The notes: a model not told the origin generated them from the letters alone. A stretch of 64,000 bases of DNA from Caloramator fervidus (GCF_900108045.1 NZ_FNUK01000004.1:1-64000); one strand, 5' to 3'; positions 42,951 through 53,314 are shown, counted from the first letter of the stretch. Program-made: numbers and translations.

Positions 42951-42981
42951 TAAAAATGCCTCAAAGCTTTATGCTTTGAGG
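42951..42981 (-). terminator. Terminator of the upstream polysaccharide unit
   Basis: CCTCAAAGC (42959-42967) pairs perfectly with GCTTTGAGG (42973-42981), followed on the minus strand by CATTTTTA. It begins two bases after the phosphosugar mutase stop. Confidence 0.85.
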
Positions 42982-42982
42982 T

Positions 42983-44653
42983 TTAAATAGTAAGTCTTAA
43001 AAATTCCATTTTAATCTTTTCTAGTCTCTCCTCTGTATCTTTATAGCTTTTTCCTCTTGCTGCAAAATAAAACTTAATCTTTGGTTCTGTTCCTGATGGT
43101 CTTGCTGTAATTATTGAATCATCATCAAGAACTAATTGAATAACATTAGACTTTGGAAGATCATTTATTCCTTTCAAGTAATCTTTTACTTCTCTTACTT
43201 TAATTTCTGCAATCTCCTTTGGAGGATTATTCCTTAACATATCCATAATCTCTTTTATCCTTTGACTTCCTTCAATTCCCTCTAAAGTTATTGATTTTAA
43301 ATCTTCTTTAAAATATCCATATTTTTCATAAAGACTTATTAAACCTTCATATAAGGTCATACCCTTTAATTTATAAAAGGCTGCCATCTCACAAATAAGC
43401 ATTGATGCTATAACTCCATCCTTATCCCTTACAAATGTTCCAGAAAGATAACCATAGCTTTCTTCAAAACCAAATACAAAATCCTTGCTTTGTTTTTCTT
43501 CAAATTCTTTAATCTTTTCTCCAATATATTTAAATCCAGTTAAAACATCTATAACTTCAACTTCATAACTTTTTGCTATCCTTCTTGCCATTTCTGTAGT
43601 TACTATTGTTTTTATAACCACCGGATTTTTAGGCATCCTTCCTGTTGTCTTTAAATTTTCTAATATATAATGAGTAAGCAAAGCTCCTGTTTGATTTCCT
43701 GTTAAAACAATATATTCTCCTTCCTTATTTTTAACAACAACCCCCACTCTATCACAATCCGGGTCTGTTCCTATTATAAGATCTGCCTCTAATTCTTTTG
43801 CCATTTCAATTGCCCTTTTAAAAACTTCGTGTTCCTCTGGATTTGGATATTTTACTGTTGAAAAATTTGGATCTGGATTTTCCTGTTCTTTTACAATATA
43901 AACATTTTTATAACCTATTTCTTCTAAAACCCTTCTTACAGGTTTATTTCCTGTTCCATGTAATGGGGTATAAATAATCTTTAGATCATTTTTTGCTTTT
44001 TCAACAATATCTTTGTTGACAGTAAGCCCCTTTACAAGATTAATATAAGCCGTTTCAACTTCATCATCTATGTAATTAAAAAGCCCTAAGTCTACAGCTT
44101 TTTCAAAATCCATAGTTAAAATATCATCATAATCAACCTTACTTATCTCTTTTAATATTCCCTCTGCATGCTCCTCTGTTATCTGTCCACCATCAGACCA
44201 GTAAACCTTATAACCATTATATTCCTTTGGATTGTGACTTGCAGTTATAACTATACCTGCTGTAGTCTTTAAATATCTTACCGCAAAAGAAAGCATAGGA
44301 GTTGGCCTCAATTCTTTATACATATATGTTTTTATTCCATTTGCATTTAAAACAAGGGCAGCTTCCTTTGCAAATCTATCGCTAAATTTTCTTGAATCAT
44401 AGGCAATTGCAACAGAAGCATTTTCAATCCCTTTATTTTTTATGTAATTTGCAAGCCCTTGTGTTACCTTTCTTACTGTGTATACATTCATTCTATTGGT
44501 TCCAGCACCTATTATTCCCCTAAGTCCTCCCGTTCCAAATTCTAGTTCTTTATAAAACCTTTCCTTTATCTCCTTTTCATCAAGATTTAAAAGCTCATTT
44601 TTAGTATCTTCATCAAAATTTAGCCACCTTTTATACATATCCATGTAATTCAC
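42983..44653 (-). CDS. Phosphosugar mutase (phosphoglucomutase/phosphomannomutase)
   Basis: About 556 residues of the alpha-D-phosphohexomutase family. The phosphoserine loop is TASHNPKEYNGYK, the metal loop GTDPDCDRVGV, the sugar loop GFEESYGYLSG and the phosphate loop RPSGTEPKIKFY. Its length fits PgcA/PGM2-type enzymes. It would link glucose-6-P or mannose-6-P to the 1-phosphates used by GalU and ManC of the same region. Preferred start GTG 44653, six bases after GGGAGGG; ATG 44644 is the alternative. Confidence 0.92.
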   Translation of the reverse strand: MNYMDMYKRWLNFDEDTKNELLNLDEKEIKERFYKELEFGTGGLRGIIGAGTNRMNVYTVRKVTQGLANYIKNKGIENASVAIAYDSRKFSDRFAKEAALVLNANGIKTYMYKELRPTPMLSFAVRYLKTTAGIVITASHNPKEYNGYKVYWSDGGQITEEHAEGILKEISKVDYDDILTMDFEKAVDLGLFNYIDDEVETAYINLVKGLTVNKDIVEKAKNDLKIIYTPLHGTGNKPVRRVLEEIGYKNVYIVKEQENPDPNFSTVKYPNPEEHEVFKRAIEMAKELEADLIIGTDPDCDRVGVVVKNKEGEYIVLTGNQTGALLTHYILENLKTTGRMPKNPVVIKTIVTTEMARRIAKSYEVEVIDVLTGFKYIGEKIKEFEEKQSKDFVFGFEESYGYLSGTFVRDKDGVIASMLICEMAAFYKLKGMTLYEGLISLYEKYGYFKEDLKSITLEGIEGSQRIKEIMDMLRNNPPKEIAEIKVREVKDYLKGINDLPKSNVIQLVLDDDSIITARPSGTEPKIKFYFAARGKSYKDTEERLEKIKMEFLRLTI

Positions 44654-44733
44654 CAGAATCCCTCCCAAAAACACAGTCACTTTATTATTTTATACCATAT
44701 TACATAATTTTTCAATAAAACACATATTACCCA

Positions 44734-45693
44734 TTAAAGATAGACTTTTAACAATTTTAATCTTCCATGTATACTAAATTGTTCTTCTTTTGCCGGTAAC
44801 ATAAATGTTTTTCCCATTTCAATCTCATAGGCTCCATTTTTATATATAAGCTTTCCGTTTCCTTCAATACACATATAGATGAAAAAAGTTTGTCCATTTG
44901 TTTTATCCTTATATTCATACTCAACTGAAATTTCATCTACATTAAAATATTTACATCTTGATATATTTGCAACACAATAACCGTTCATTTTAACAGGATT
45001 AGAAAAGGTTACACTACCATTCATACTAAAATCAATTACATCAAGGGCTTTTTCTATATGAAGCTCCCGTGGTTTTCCAGTTTTATCAACTCTATTCCAA
45101 TCATAAACTCTGTATGTTGTATCACTGTTTTGCTGTATCTCTGCAATTACTATGCCATCTAATATAGCATGAACCGTCCCAGCTGGGATAAATATTATAT
45201 CTCCTTTTTTTACAGAAACATAATTTAAACAATCTTCTAAACGCTTTTCTTGTAAGGCTTTTTTAAATTCCTCTTTTGTTACTCCTTTTTTTACACCATA
45301 AATTAATTTTGCATCTTTTTTTGCATCTAATACATACCACATTTCCGTTTTTCCAAAATCGCCTTCATTTTTTAATGCATAATCATCATCTGGATGAACT
45401 TGAACAGACAATTTATCATTAGCATCTATATACTTTATTAAAATAGGAAACCTATCATACTCTAAAGTTTTATAACCAATTAAATCCTGCTTATACAAAT
45501 CAATAACTTCCCGAAGAGTTTTCCCCTTCAATACTCCATTTTCAATTATACTCATTCCATTTTTATGACAACAGACTTCCCAACTTTCTGCAGTTTTTTC
45601 AAAAGGTAGATCCCTATTTAAAATTTTTCTTAAATTTTGTCCTCCCCATATTGTCTCCTTATAAACAGGCTTAAAAAACAATGGATAGAGCAT
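44734..45693 (-). CDS. manA: Mannose-6-phosphate isomerase, class I
   Basis: 319-residue zinc enzyme interconverting fructose-6-P and mannose-6-P. Zinc ligands lie in LSVQVHPDDDYAL and in IPAGTVHAILDG; YDWNRVDKTGKPRELH follows. The ATG at 45693 has AGGAGG six bases upstream, and the gene starts 17 bases past the flippase stop. With ManC (53298) and the mutase it completes GDP-mannose supply. Confidence 0.92.
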   Translation of the reverse strand: MLYPLFFKPVYKETIWGGQNLRKILNRDLPFEKTAESWEVCCHKNGMSIIENGVLKGKTLREVIDLYKQDLIGYKTLEYDRFPILIKYIDANDKLSVQVHPDDDYALKNEGDFGKTEMWYVLDAKKDAKLIYGVKKGVTKEEFKKALQEKRLEDCLNYVSVKKGDIIFIPAGTVHAILDGIVIAEIQQNSDTTYRVYDWNRVDKTGKPRELHIEKALDVIDFSMNGSVTFSNPVKMNGYCVANISRCKYFNVDEISVEYEYKDKTNGQTFFIYMCIEGNGKLIYKNGAYEIEMGKTFMLPAKEEQFSIHGRLKLLKVYL

Positions 45694-45710
45694 ACAACAC
45701 CTCCTAAGCA

Positions 45711-47273
45711 TTAGGCAGCTTTATTTAATAATTTTTTCTTTACTATATTTATGAAATATTCAAATTCATCAAGCCTTAAAATATATATCATACCAAAATA
45801 AACTAGTGCTCCAACAAAAGTGCAAATAAATACAGAAACAATATCTCCTTTAAATCCTATCCCAAATTTAAGCTGGATAAACTTATTTAATAAAAATACA
45901 ACTATTCCCATAACTAATGAAGATATAAAAATTTTATTAAAAGAATTTACTATTACTTTCATACCTATATCATTTACTTTTGTATTTAAACTTCTTATTA
46001 AAAGCAACGTAACAATAACTGTTGAAATTGACGTTGCAAGTGCAAGCCCTAAAACTCCCATAAATTTTACTAAAATAATATTAAGAACTATATTTAAAAC
46101 AACCCCTATTACACTATTTATCATTGGTGTTTTCGTATCCTTAATAGAATAAAATGCTCTTCCTACAACATCCCTTACCCCTATAAATATCATTCCCGGA
46201 GAGTAAAATAAAAGTGCAAGAGATGTTAAATATGCAGCTTTGCTATCAAATGCTCCTCTCTTAAAAACAATATCAACTATAGGCTGTCTTAAAACCATCA
46301 TCCCTATGCTTGCAGGAAACATTATTACCAAAATCACGTTTATCCCCTTAATAAGCACATCCCTATATGCCTTTAAATTTTCTTTTGCAGAATACTCAGA
46401 AAGAGTTGGATATATAACCGTTGTTATTGTAACTGCAAATATACCATAAACAAAAGTATTTAATTTATTTGCAAAATTTAATACAGCAATAGAACCTTCC
46501 CCGACTGTTGTTGCAAGCATTCTATCAACTAAAAAGTTAACCTGTGAAACAGAAACACCGATTATAACAGGAACCATGAGTTTAATCATTCGAATAATAT
46601 TCTCATCTTTAAAATTCAAATAAAACTCATACTTATAACCTAATTTTTTAAACTTTGGAACCAAAAATACAAACTGAACAAAATAAGCCAATATAGTTGC
46701 TAAAGTCAAACCGTAAATGCCAAACTTTTGTGATAAAAGTGCTAAATATGAAATTATAACAATATTCATCAAAACTCCAACAAAGGAAGGAGCTATAAAC
46801 TCCTTATGAGACTGCAAAATTCCTGTAAAAATAAATTGCATTGCAATAAAAATTATCGAAATAAACATCATCCTTGATACAACAACAGCCTTATTAAAAA
46901 CAGCAAAATCCTGTCTAAACCCAGGTGCAAACAACATTACAATATATTTTGAAAAAATAATTCCAAATAAAATAAATCCAATAGCTATTATCCCAATAAT
47001 ATTAATAACATTATTAACAAACCTTATCCTATCCTCTTTACTTTTCTTTTCAATAAACTCCGTAAAAATTGGAATAAAAGTTGTTCCAATTCCACTTCCT
47101 ATACTTGCAAATATCAACATAACAAGTCCCATAGCAAAAGTATATATATCCGTATCATACGATGCACCAAACCTAAAAGCAAGAAGGGTTTCACGAAGAA
47201 ACCCTAGGAATTTGCTGAGGATTGTAAATACTATTATAATAGCAGAACCTTTTATAATGCTTTTTTTTGACAT
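45711..47273 (-). CDS. MurJ/MviN-family lipid-linked oligosaccharide flippase (copy B)
   Basis: 520 residues, about 14 membrane segments, opening with the motif SKFLGFLRETLLAFRFGASYDTD and with RAFYSIKDTKTPM mid-protein, as in MurJ. It lies between tagD copy B and manA, so it is probably the exporter of the proximal unit's repeat. Two MurJ-type proteins in one region are more than housekeeping lipid II transport needs. Start ATG 47273. Confidence 0.88.
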   Translation of the reverse strand: MSKKSIIKGSAIIIVFTILSKFLGFLRETLLAFRFGASYDTDIYTFAMGLVMLIFASIGSGIGTTFIPIFTEFIEKKSKEDRIRFVNNVINIIGIIAIGFILFGIIFSKYIVMLFAPGFRQDFAVFNKAVVVSRMMFISIIFIAMQFIFTGILQSHKEFIAPSFVGVLMNIVIISYLALLSQKFGIYGLTLATILAYFVQFVFLVPKFKKLGYKYEFYLNFKDENIIRMIKLMVPVIIGVSVSQVNFLVDRMLATTVGEGSIAVLNFANKLNTFVYGIFAVTITTVIYPTLSEYSAKENLKAYRDVLIKGINVILVIMFPASIGMMVLRQPIVDIVFKRGAFDSKAAYLTSLALLFYSPGMIFIGVRDVVGRAFYSIKDTKTPMINSVIGVVLNIVLNIILVKFMGVLGLALATSISTVIVTLLLIRSLNTKVNDIGMKVIVNSFNKIFISSLVMGIVVFLLNKFIQLKFGIGFKGDIVSVFICTFVGALVYFGMIYILRLDEFEYFINIVKKKLLNKAA

Positions 47274-47289
47274 GGTATCACTCCATTAT

Positions 47290-47697
47290 TTATTTTTCTT
47301 TAGTCAAAGCAATTTCTTTTAAATCATACTTTATTTTTGTTGTTGATATTTCAGGTGTCCTAGGTAAATATATAACTTTGCAAAACTGAGATAAATAATC
47401 AAATTTTCCTTTCCAATCATCTCCCATAACAAATATATCTACATTATATTTTTTTATATCTTCTACTTTTTGTTCCCAACAGGTTTCGGGAATTACTAAA
47501 TCAACATATCTTATAGCTTCAAGCATCATTTTTCTTTCTTCAAAAGAAAAATAAGACTTTTTACCTTTCAATAAATTAAATTCATCTGTTGATAATCCAA
47601 CTATTAAATAATTCCCTAATTCTTTTGCTCTTCTTAATAAATTAATGTGTCCATAATGTAAAAGATCAAAAGTTCCATAAGTTATTACCCTTACCAC
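47290..47697 (-). CDS. tagD: Glycerol-3-phosphate cytidylyltransferase (TagD, copy B)
   Basis: 135 residues starting at GTG (47697), seven bases after GGGGG. YGTFDLLHYGHINLL with HxGH, GDDWKGKFD and PEISTTKIK are as in copy A. Makes CDP-glycerol for the CDP-glycerol transferase encoded just upstream. The similarity to copy A, also visible at DNA level, points to duplication or gene conversion. Confidence 0.92.
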   Translation of the reverse strand: MVRVITYGTFDLLHYGHINLLRRAKELGNYLIVGLSTDEFNLLKGKKSYFSFEERKMMLEAIRYVDLVIPETCWEQKVEDIKKYNVDIFVMGDDWKGKFDYLSQFCKVIYLPRTPEISTTKIKYDLKEIALTKEK

Positions 47698-47771
47698 AAT
47701 ACTTCCCCCTTATGTTTAAATAAACAATTTTAACTAAAGCTAAAGGATATTTTAATAATAAACTTTTTCAT

Positions 47772-49025
47772 TTAATCCTCCTTTATTTTTAATTTAGATT
47801 TTATATAATCAACAATTATACTACATGAATTTGAAGACTCAAATTCATTAAAGAGGCTATTTATATATTTAATATTTTCATAATAATCTAAATTTTTAGT
47901 TAAGATATCTTTTAAAATAAAAACAAATTCATCTACAGATTGAGCTAGTAATTTACCTGCTAACAAATAATAATCAACATAAAAACCATTTTCAAATCTT
48001 TCATACTCTTTAATATCATTAGCTAAAAATATTATTGGCCTATTAACAAGAGCATAATCAATAAAACAACTTGAATAATCAGTAACTAAAATATCTGTCA
48101 TTTTCAATAACTCTTGGACATCTATTTGGTCATTATTAAGGAAATACACATTATCAATTAATTTAATATCATTATTAGCTAACTCATGAAACTTAACTAG
48201 AAGAATACAATTAAATTCTTTTAAAATAGTTTGTAATTTATAATTACTTAATAATTCTTTAATTAAATTATTTTGTCTCTCAATTAACCTATCACTTCTT
48301 CTATATGTAGGCATATAAGTTATTATTTTAAAGTTGTTATTACCTATATTTATATTTAAACTACTTAAAAATTTCTTCTTATCATAATCGTATTTAGAAG
48401 TTAACAAAATATAATTTCTAGGTTGTCCAACCAATAAAACATCATCCGTATTTTTCAATCTAAAGGCAGATCTAAAGCTATTTAAACAAAAATTTGAAGA
48501 TGCTATTGTTAAATCTCTGCTAACATTTGAATAAATATTCCATTTTATCATTTTTAAACATAACTTTATATGCTTAAACAATTTATTACTGGGTAAATCA
48601 ACTCTATCATCCCAATATAATCTTTTTAACGGCATACCATGCCATAAAGAAACTTTATATGCTCCTGATATTAAATTTAAATCATTAATATCATGGTGAG
48701 AATTTGTAAAAAATACTACACCTGCCCTAATTTGATAATATAAGCCTTTTAAACTTAAATAATAATAAGCTTCATATCCTTTTCTTTGCAAATAATTAAC
48801 TATATTTTTATTTTTGGTAATCCATATGTGCTTAATACCTGAATTCGTTTTATTTACATATTCAAACATATACTTTGAATTATCTTGATACTTATATCCT
48901 AACCACGAACCATAAATCCATATTTTTTTATTTCTAGGAACTAGTCTTATTATATAATTTAAAATTGCATTAATAACCCAATAACTAATTTTATTTTGCC
49001 TAAGATTTAAAATATTTTGTTTCAT
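47772..49025 (-). CDS. CDP-glycerol glycerophosphotransferase family protein (copy B)
   Basis: About 417 residues from the ATG at 49025 (GGGGGG 12 bases ahead); earlier in-frame starts to 49121 lack a ribosome site. Motifs SLWHGMPLKRLYW, ITYMPTYRRSD, VKFHELANND and DILVTDYSSCFIDYAL fit TagB/TagF. Compared with copy A it diverges strongly, so it may act on a different acceptor. The first gene after the degenerate gap; whether it is read from the upstream operon is unclear. Confidence 0.88.
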   Translation of the reverse strand: MKQNILNLRQNKISYWVINAILNYIIRLVPRNKKIWIYGSWLGYKYQDNSKYMFEYVNKTNSGIKHIWITKNKNIVNYLQRKGYEAYYYLSLKGLYYQIRAGVVFFTNSHHDINDLNLISGAYKVSLWHGMPLKRLYWDDRVDLPSNKLFKHIKLCLKMIKWNIYSNVSRDLTIASSNFCLNSFRSAFRLKNTDDVLLVGQPRNYILLTSKYDYDKKKFLSSLNINIGNNNFKIITYMPTYRRSDRLIERQNNLIKELLSNYKLQTILKEFNCILLVKFHELANNDIKLIDNVYFLNNDQIDVQELLKMTDILVTDYSSCFIDYALVNRPIIFLANDIKEYERFENGFYVDYYLLAGKLLAQSVDEFVFILKDILTKNLDYYENIKYINSLFNEFESSNSCSIIVDYIKSKLKIKED

Positions 49026-49121
49026 ATATATATACATCCCCCCATAAATTAAGTAGTTCATAAAGTTATATAAAATTTTAATTTTATCTCTTCTTAAAGA
49101 GTTATCTCTAATATAGACCAA

Positions 49122-49853
49122 ATAAAACTAACTCCAACGAAGAAGTAAAAGCACATGCAAAAACATGAATAAAAATTCATGTTCTAGATGTACTAGTAAA
49201 AATCTTTATAATTTTAGTAAAAATAAGTAATGGATTTAATTTGTCTCAAAAAATTTACAATACTTTCTCTCTTTTAAATTCTGCTAGTAAGTTTAGCTAT
49301 CCCTTTTCAATTGTTACTGATAAATTCCCTGCTTGTAACATCCTTATTAAAGTTATCTTTACTAATGTTAAACACTTAATTTTTTTCGTTTAATGATTAT
49401 ATTTCAATGTTATTGAGGACTTCAATAATACTTCGAAAGATTTGTATAAGAAAAAAAGAAATTTTAAATTCCTTTAATAGTGCTAATACTTTGATATTTA
49501 TTTTTTACCACAAATTCTTAAACTTCTTTATTTTCACCTCTAAAACTGTAGTTAAGTCTCACAACCCTCGTAGATCAACGTAATTAGCTTTAATTATAAA
49601 TCTTTTAAATTTATCTTCAATTCCAAGAATAAATAATACTTTAGACTAAAAACTGTTAAACATTAAAATATACAAAAAATACAGACTTTATCAAAACAGA
49701 ATTATAATTTCGATTTAAATACTTTTTTAAGAAAATAATCATTTTTAAGTATATAAGTAAAACTCTCAACTTTATTAGTGCACCTTATTACATCCCAAAT
49801 AAGAAATAAATTTATATATCTCCAAAATTTAAAAAAGCATGCGATTTAATCAA
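49122..49853. other. 732-base gap with decayed sequence
   Basis: No intact gene. It holds the short open stretch described separately (49169-49393). A hairpin AACATGAA/TTCATGTT (49162-49183) is followed by T5 on the minus strand and could end transcripts from the polymerase gene upstream. After 49393, plus-strand frames show further broken protein-like pieces (for example near 49425-49475 and 49510-49580) interrupted by stops. It looks like the remains of an inserted gene inside the polysaccharide region. Confidence 0.5.
49169..49393 (+). pseudogene. Remnant of an unidentified gene, perhaps a transposase
   Basis: A 74-codon plus-strand frame ending in TAA at 49391, with protein-like composition (NGFNLSQKIYNTFSLLNSAS, then KFSYPFSIVTDKFPACN). 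It has no ribosome site or good start, and is followed by stop-filled sequence of similar style. It runs opposite to every gene of the polysaccharide region, as the IS1182-type transposase does, so an insertion-sequence origin is plausible. I cannot name the family. Confidence 0.35.
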
Positions 49854-51086
49854 CTAATAATTCAAACTTGCAATTGCTAAAACGCTACCAAAATACAAAA
49901 TTGTTAATGCTTCATATAAAACATGTCCTCCATAATATGAATGCACTACTCCAACAATTATGCTTAAAAATAAACAAAAATATCTTAAATTAAATTTTGA
50001 TTTAAACAATAATTTGAGATTTAAAAAAATCCTCTTTAAAATGATAATAATATATATACTTAATATCCAAACCCCTGAATAATAGTATATACCATAAAAG
50101 TCCATTTCAATTGCTAAAAAATTCGACTTACCCATATTTACTATTTTATTTGCTATTGAGTATCCAATACCAAATAATAAAGTAGGTTTGAAACTATACA
50201 TAGCATTAATATAGGACTTTATATACATTATTTGTAAATTACGATTAGATAATATAAAGCTTTTAAAATCATTATTATACATTGCTAACAACAAATATTT
50301 TTGTTGCTCTATAAAATTTTTAAAAAATCCTTTTGAAAGAAATAAAACTATTCCCAAAATAATTGGTAAAAATGACAAAATTATTAATTTATAATAATTT
50401 GTTTTAGTTCTAAATAATAAATAAATTTGTTGAATAATAAATATAAAAATAGCTCCTATAATTCCTGCTTTTGTTCCAATCATAAATAAAGATAATATCA
50501 TACAAACATAGTTAATAAGATACTTTTTTTTCTTTGTTTCAATATATACATACAGACTTAATGGTAATATAATAAGCAAACTTGCTGTTATAGTATTTTG
50601 AACTAAGAATAACCCTTTGTATCCATATCTATAATCCCCCCAGGACTTAAATCCAAAACCTATTAAACTCAAAAATATACTAAATATAATCCACCACGAA
50701 GACAAAACTATATACTTTATTACATCCATTATGCGTAAAATATTATTTTTAATCATATCCTCAAAGGCAAAAATCGTTATAACTAAAAAACACATTTTAA
50801 AAATATATTTAAAATCTTCTAATATAAACCCAAAATCATTAAAATACTTATAACTAATTTCACCAATTAAAAATAAAAAAAACAATACTATAACTAAAAA
50901 TTTTTTTCTTTTATCTGAAATTTTTGTATAAAACAATAACATAATCAAAAATCTAGCTATCTGATTTACTGGTAAGTTTATATTTAATATTTTATTATTT
51001 ATAGTAAAAATAATATCAAAAATAGGGTAAATAATGATAATAAAATTTAATAAATCTCTTGTGCTTATATGTAACAAATTCTTCAT
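49854..51086 (-). CDS. O-antigen polymerase-like membrane protein (copy C)
   Basis: 410 residues with about 11 membrane segments. The extracytoplasmic loop has TLLFGIGYSIANKIVNMGKSN and the C-terminal YYGGHVLYEALTILYFG resembles the GHVL region of copy B (40517). Predicted Wzy-type polymerase of the proximal unit. RBS AGGGG ahead of the ATG. Very AT-rich, more so than neighbouring housekeeping genes, as is common for serotype-type polymerase genes. Confidence 0.8.
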   Translation of the reverse strand: MKNLLHISTRDLLNFIIIIYPIFDIIFTINNKILNINLPVNQIARFLIMLLFYTKISDKRKKFLVIVLFFLFLIGEISYKYFNDFGFILEDFKYIFKMCFLVITIFAFEDMIKNNILRIMDVIKYIVLSSWWIIFSIFLSLIGFGFKSWGDYRYGYKGLFLVQNTITASLLIILPLSLYVYIETKKKKYLINYVCMILSLFMIGTKAGIIGAIFIFIIQQIYLLFRTKTNYYKLIILSFLPIILGIVLFLSKGFFKNFIEQQKYLLLAMYNNDFKSFILSNRNLQIMYIKSYINAMYSFKPTLLFGIGYSIANKIVNMGKSNFLAIEMDFYGIYYYSGVWILSIYIIIILKRIFLNLKLLFKSKFNLRYFCLFLSIIVGVVHSYYGGHVLYEALTILYFGSVLAIASLNY

Positions 51087-51339
51087 ATATCTTTACCCCT
51101 TACTTAACACCCAAATTTTACTAAAATCATATAATATTATGTATTACACATATAATTTAATAAAAATATAATTTATCACTTATAATACAAAACCTTACTT
51201 CACACTTAATTAGCTATAGAATTTCTTAATCTATTAAAATTCACATAACTAAACAAAAATTTTACTTTTCAAAATAAAAATTATCTATATTTTTTAACTT
51301 TAACAAATACAATATTAACTATAAATTAAAAAGAAAACA

Positions 51340-52557
51340 CTAATCTTTATCAACATTATCTAATATAGAAATTAACTTATTATTAACTGCATCTACTGAA
51401 TAATACTCACAAACCAATTTATAAGCATTATCTGCAATTTTCATGAGAAATTTATGATTTAAATTTAATAATTTCTCAATAAATTCACTTTCACTATTAG
51501 CAATTATTATACTTTCACCGTCAACAGCTTTAATACCTTCCGCACCTATACTTGTTGATATGCATGGCAACCCTTTTGTCATACATTCTAAAATTTTCAC
51601 CCTCATACCTCCACCTATAAATATAGGAACTATACATATATCACATTTTTCTATATATTCATTAACATCTTTTACATATCCTGTAACAATTATATTATCA
51701 CTATTGTATTTTAAAATTTTCTCACTAGGATTCTTACCTACTATATACAATTTTATATCTTTATCATATTGAATTAACTTAGGAAAAACATTGTCTAAAA
51801 ACCATAAAATACCATGTTCATTTGGATACCAAGACATTGTTCCTAAAAACAATAAATTTTTTATCTTAGAATTATATTGCCTCTTTCTATAACCCATTTC
51901 TATAGAAATTGGTAAAATCTCTATGTTATCCCCTTTGTAATCTTCACTTACTAGACTCAATTTATCTTCTTCACTCAAAACAATAACCTTTTTAAATTCT
52001 TTACATACCTTCATTTCAAACCTCTTTGTTTTTTCATACTCATATTTTAAATAAATCTTCTTTAAAATATTTTTTTCATTCTCATAGCGTCTCTTAATTA
52101 TTAAATACTCTGCATTATGCTGACTAAGAACCATCGGCCTATCACTTAAATTTTTAACTAAATTAATATACGAAGTTATATTTAAATGATCAAAAATAAT
52201 TATATTGTAAAAATTATTCAACATGAAATGTTTTATATGTTCTGCAAATCTAATGTCATTAAATTTCTCAATTATAAACGGCCTATTTCTAAATATACTC
52301 TTTACTACATTAACAAAAGTATTTGCCTTGCTTAAACTACTAGTAAATACCTTATTGACTACTCTTATATCATTACATAACTTTTTCAATTCATTAATAT
52401 CATCTATATTTACATCAAATTCTGCAAAACATACTAAATCAATTAAGTAATTCTTACTCAATCCTTTAATCAAATTATATGATCTAATTTTTCCCCCATT
52501 ATCTAACGGATAAGGAATTTCTGTTGTTAAAAATAATGCTTTCTTTTTATTAATCAT
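51340..52557 (-). CDS. Glycosyltransferase family 4
   Basis: 405 residues. KALFLTTEIPYPLDNGGKIRSYNLIKGL is the N-terminal acceptor-side motif of GT4 enzymes with an open-loop Gly-Gly, and GGGMRVKILECMTKGLPCISTSIGAEG is the donor-side region. The ATG at 52557 follows AAGGGTG; it overlaps the end of the WecG/TagA gene by eight bases. A 253-base AT-rich stretch (51087-51339) downstream holds no gene I can support. Confidence 0.87.
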   Translation of the reverse strand: MINKKKALFLTTEIPYPLDNGGKIRSYNLIKGLSKNYLIDLVCFAEFDVNIDDINELKKLCNDIRVVNKVFTSSLSKANTFVNVVKSIFRNRPFIIEKFNDIRFAEHIKHFMLNNFYNIIIFDHLNITSYINLVKNLSDRPMVLSQHNAEYLIIKRRYENEKNILKKIYLKYEYEKTKRFEMKVCKEFKKVIVLSEEDKLSLVSEDYKGDNIEILPISIEMGYRKRQYNSKIKNLLFLGTMSWYPNEHGILWFLDNVFPKLIQYDKDIKLYIVGKNPSEKILKYNSDNIIVTGYVKDVNEYIEKCDICIVPIFIGGGMRVKILECMTKGLPCISTSIGAEGIKAVDGESIIIANSESEFIEKLLNLNHKFLMKIADNAYKLVCEYYSVDAVNNKLISILDNVDKD

Positions 52558-53314
52558 AGTTTTCACCCTTATATTTTAAAAATATTCTAAATATTTGCAT
52601 GTCATCTATAAAATAACGTTTAAACATTCTTTTAGGTTCCTTTAAAAACCTATAAAACCACTCAAGTCCACATCTTTGCATCCATTTCGGAGCACGCTTA
52701 ATATTACCCGCTTCAAAATCAATCGCTGCACCTATACCTAAGCTAACTGGAACTTTTAATTCACTAAGATACTTATATATAAATTTTTCTTGCTTTGGCG
52801 CTCCTAATCCAACTGCAAGTATATCCGGCTTAGATTGATTTATCATTTCAATTATTTTTCTTATTTCTTTTTCATCATTTTCAAATCCATAAGGCGGTGA
52901 ATATACTCCAGCAATTTTCAACCCTTTATATTTTGCCATTAATTTTTCTGCCGCTTTCTGAGCAACTCCAGGACCTGCTCCTAAGAGAAAAACCGAATAT
53001 CCTTTTTCTGCAGCCATTTTACATACTTCAGGAAATAAATCAGAACCGGATATTTTTTCTTTTATTGGTTTTTTTAATAATTTAGAAATCCAAATCAACG
53101 GCATCCCATCAGTCAATATTAAATCTGCACTTTCATATACTTTTTTAAACTCTTCATCTTTTTCAAGTTTCACTATATGATCAACATTAGGAGTAACAAC
53201 ATAATGATACTTTCCATCATTAATAAACTTATCAATTATAGCTATTGCTTCTTCAAATGTAACATTATCTATAAAAGTATTCAAAAACTTAATTCTATTA
53301 AACAACTTTATCAC
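52550..53314 (-). CDS. WecG/TagA/CpsF family glycosyltransferase (copy 2)
   Basis: About 254 residues of the GT26 family: VTPNVDHIVKLEKDEEF, LILTDGMPLIW with the catalytic Asp, KISGSDLF, GLGAPKQEKFI and the basic C-terminal tail WFYRFLKEPKRMFKRYF. Adds a HexNAc-type sugar to a lipid-linked acceptor. The start is uncertain: GTG 53314 has little ribosome site, whereas TTG 53305 has AGGTG six bases ahead. Overlaps manC by 10-17 bases. Diverged from copy 1 at 31847. Confidence 0.9.
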   Translation of the reverse strand: MIKLFNRIKFLNTFIDNVTFEEAIAIIDKFINDGKYHYVVTPNVDHIVKLEKDEEFKKVYESADLILTDGMPLIWISKLLKKPIKEKISGSDLFPEVCKMAAEKGYSVFLLGAGPGVAQKAAEKLMAKYKGLKIAGVYSPPYGFENDEKEIRKIIEMINQSKPDILAVGLGAPKQEKFIYKYLSELKVPVSLGIGAAIDFEAGNIKRAPKWMQRCGLEWFYRFLKEPKRMFKRYFIDDMQIFRIFLKYKGENYD

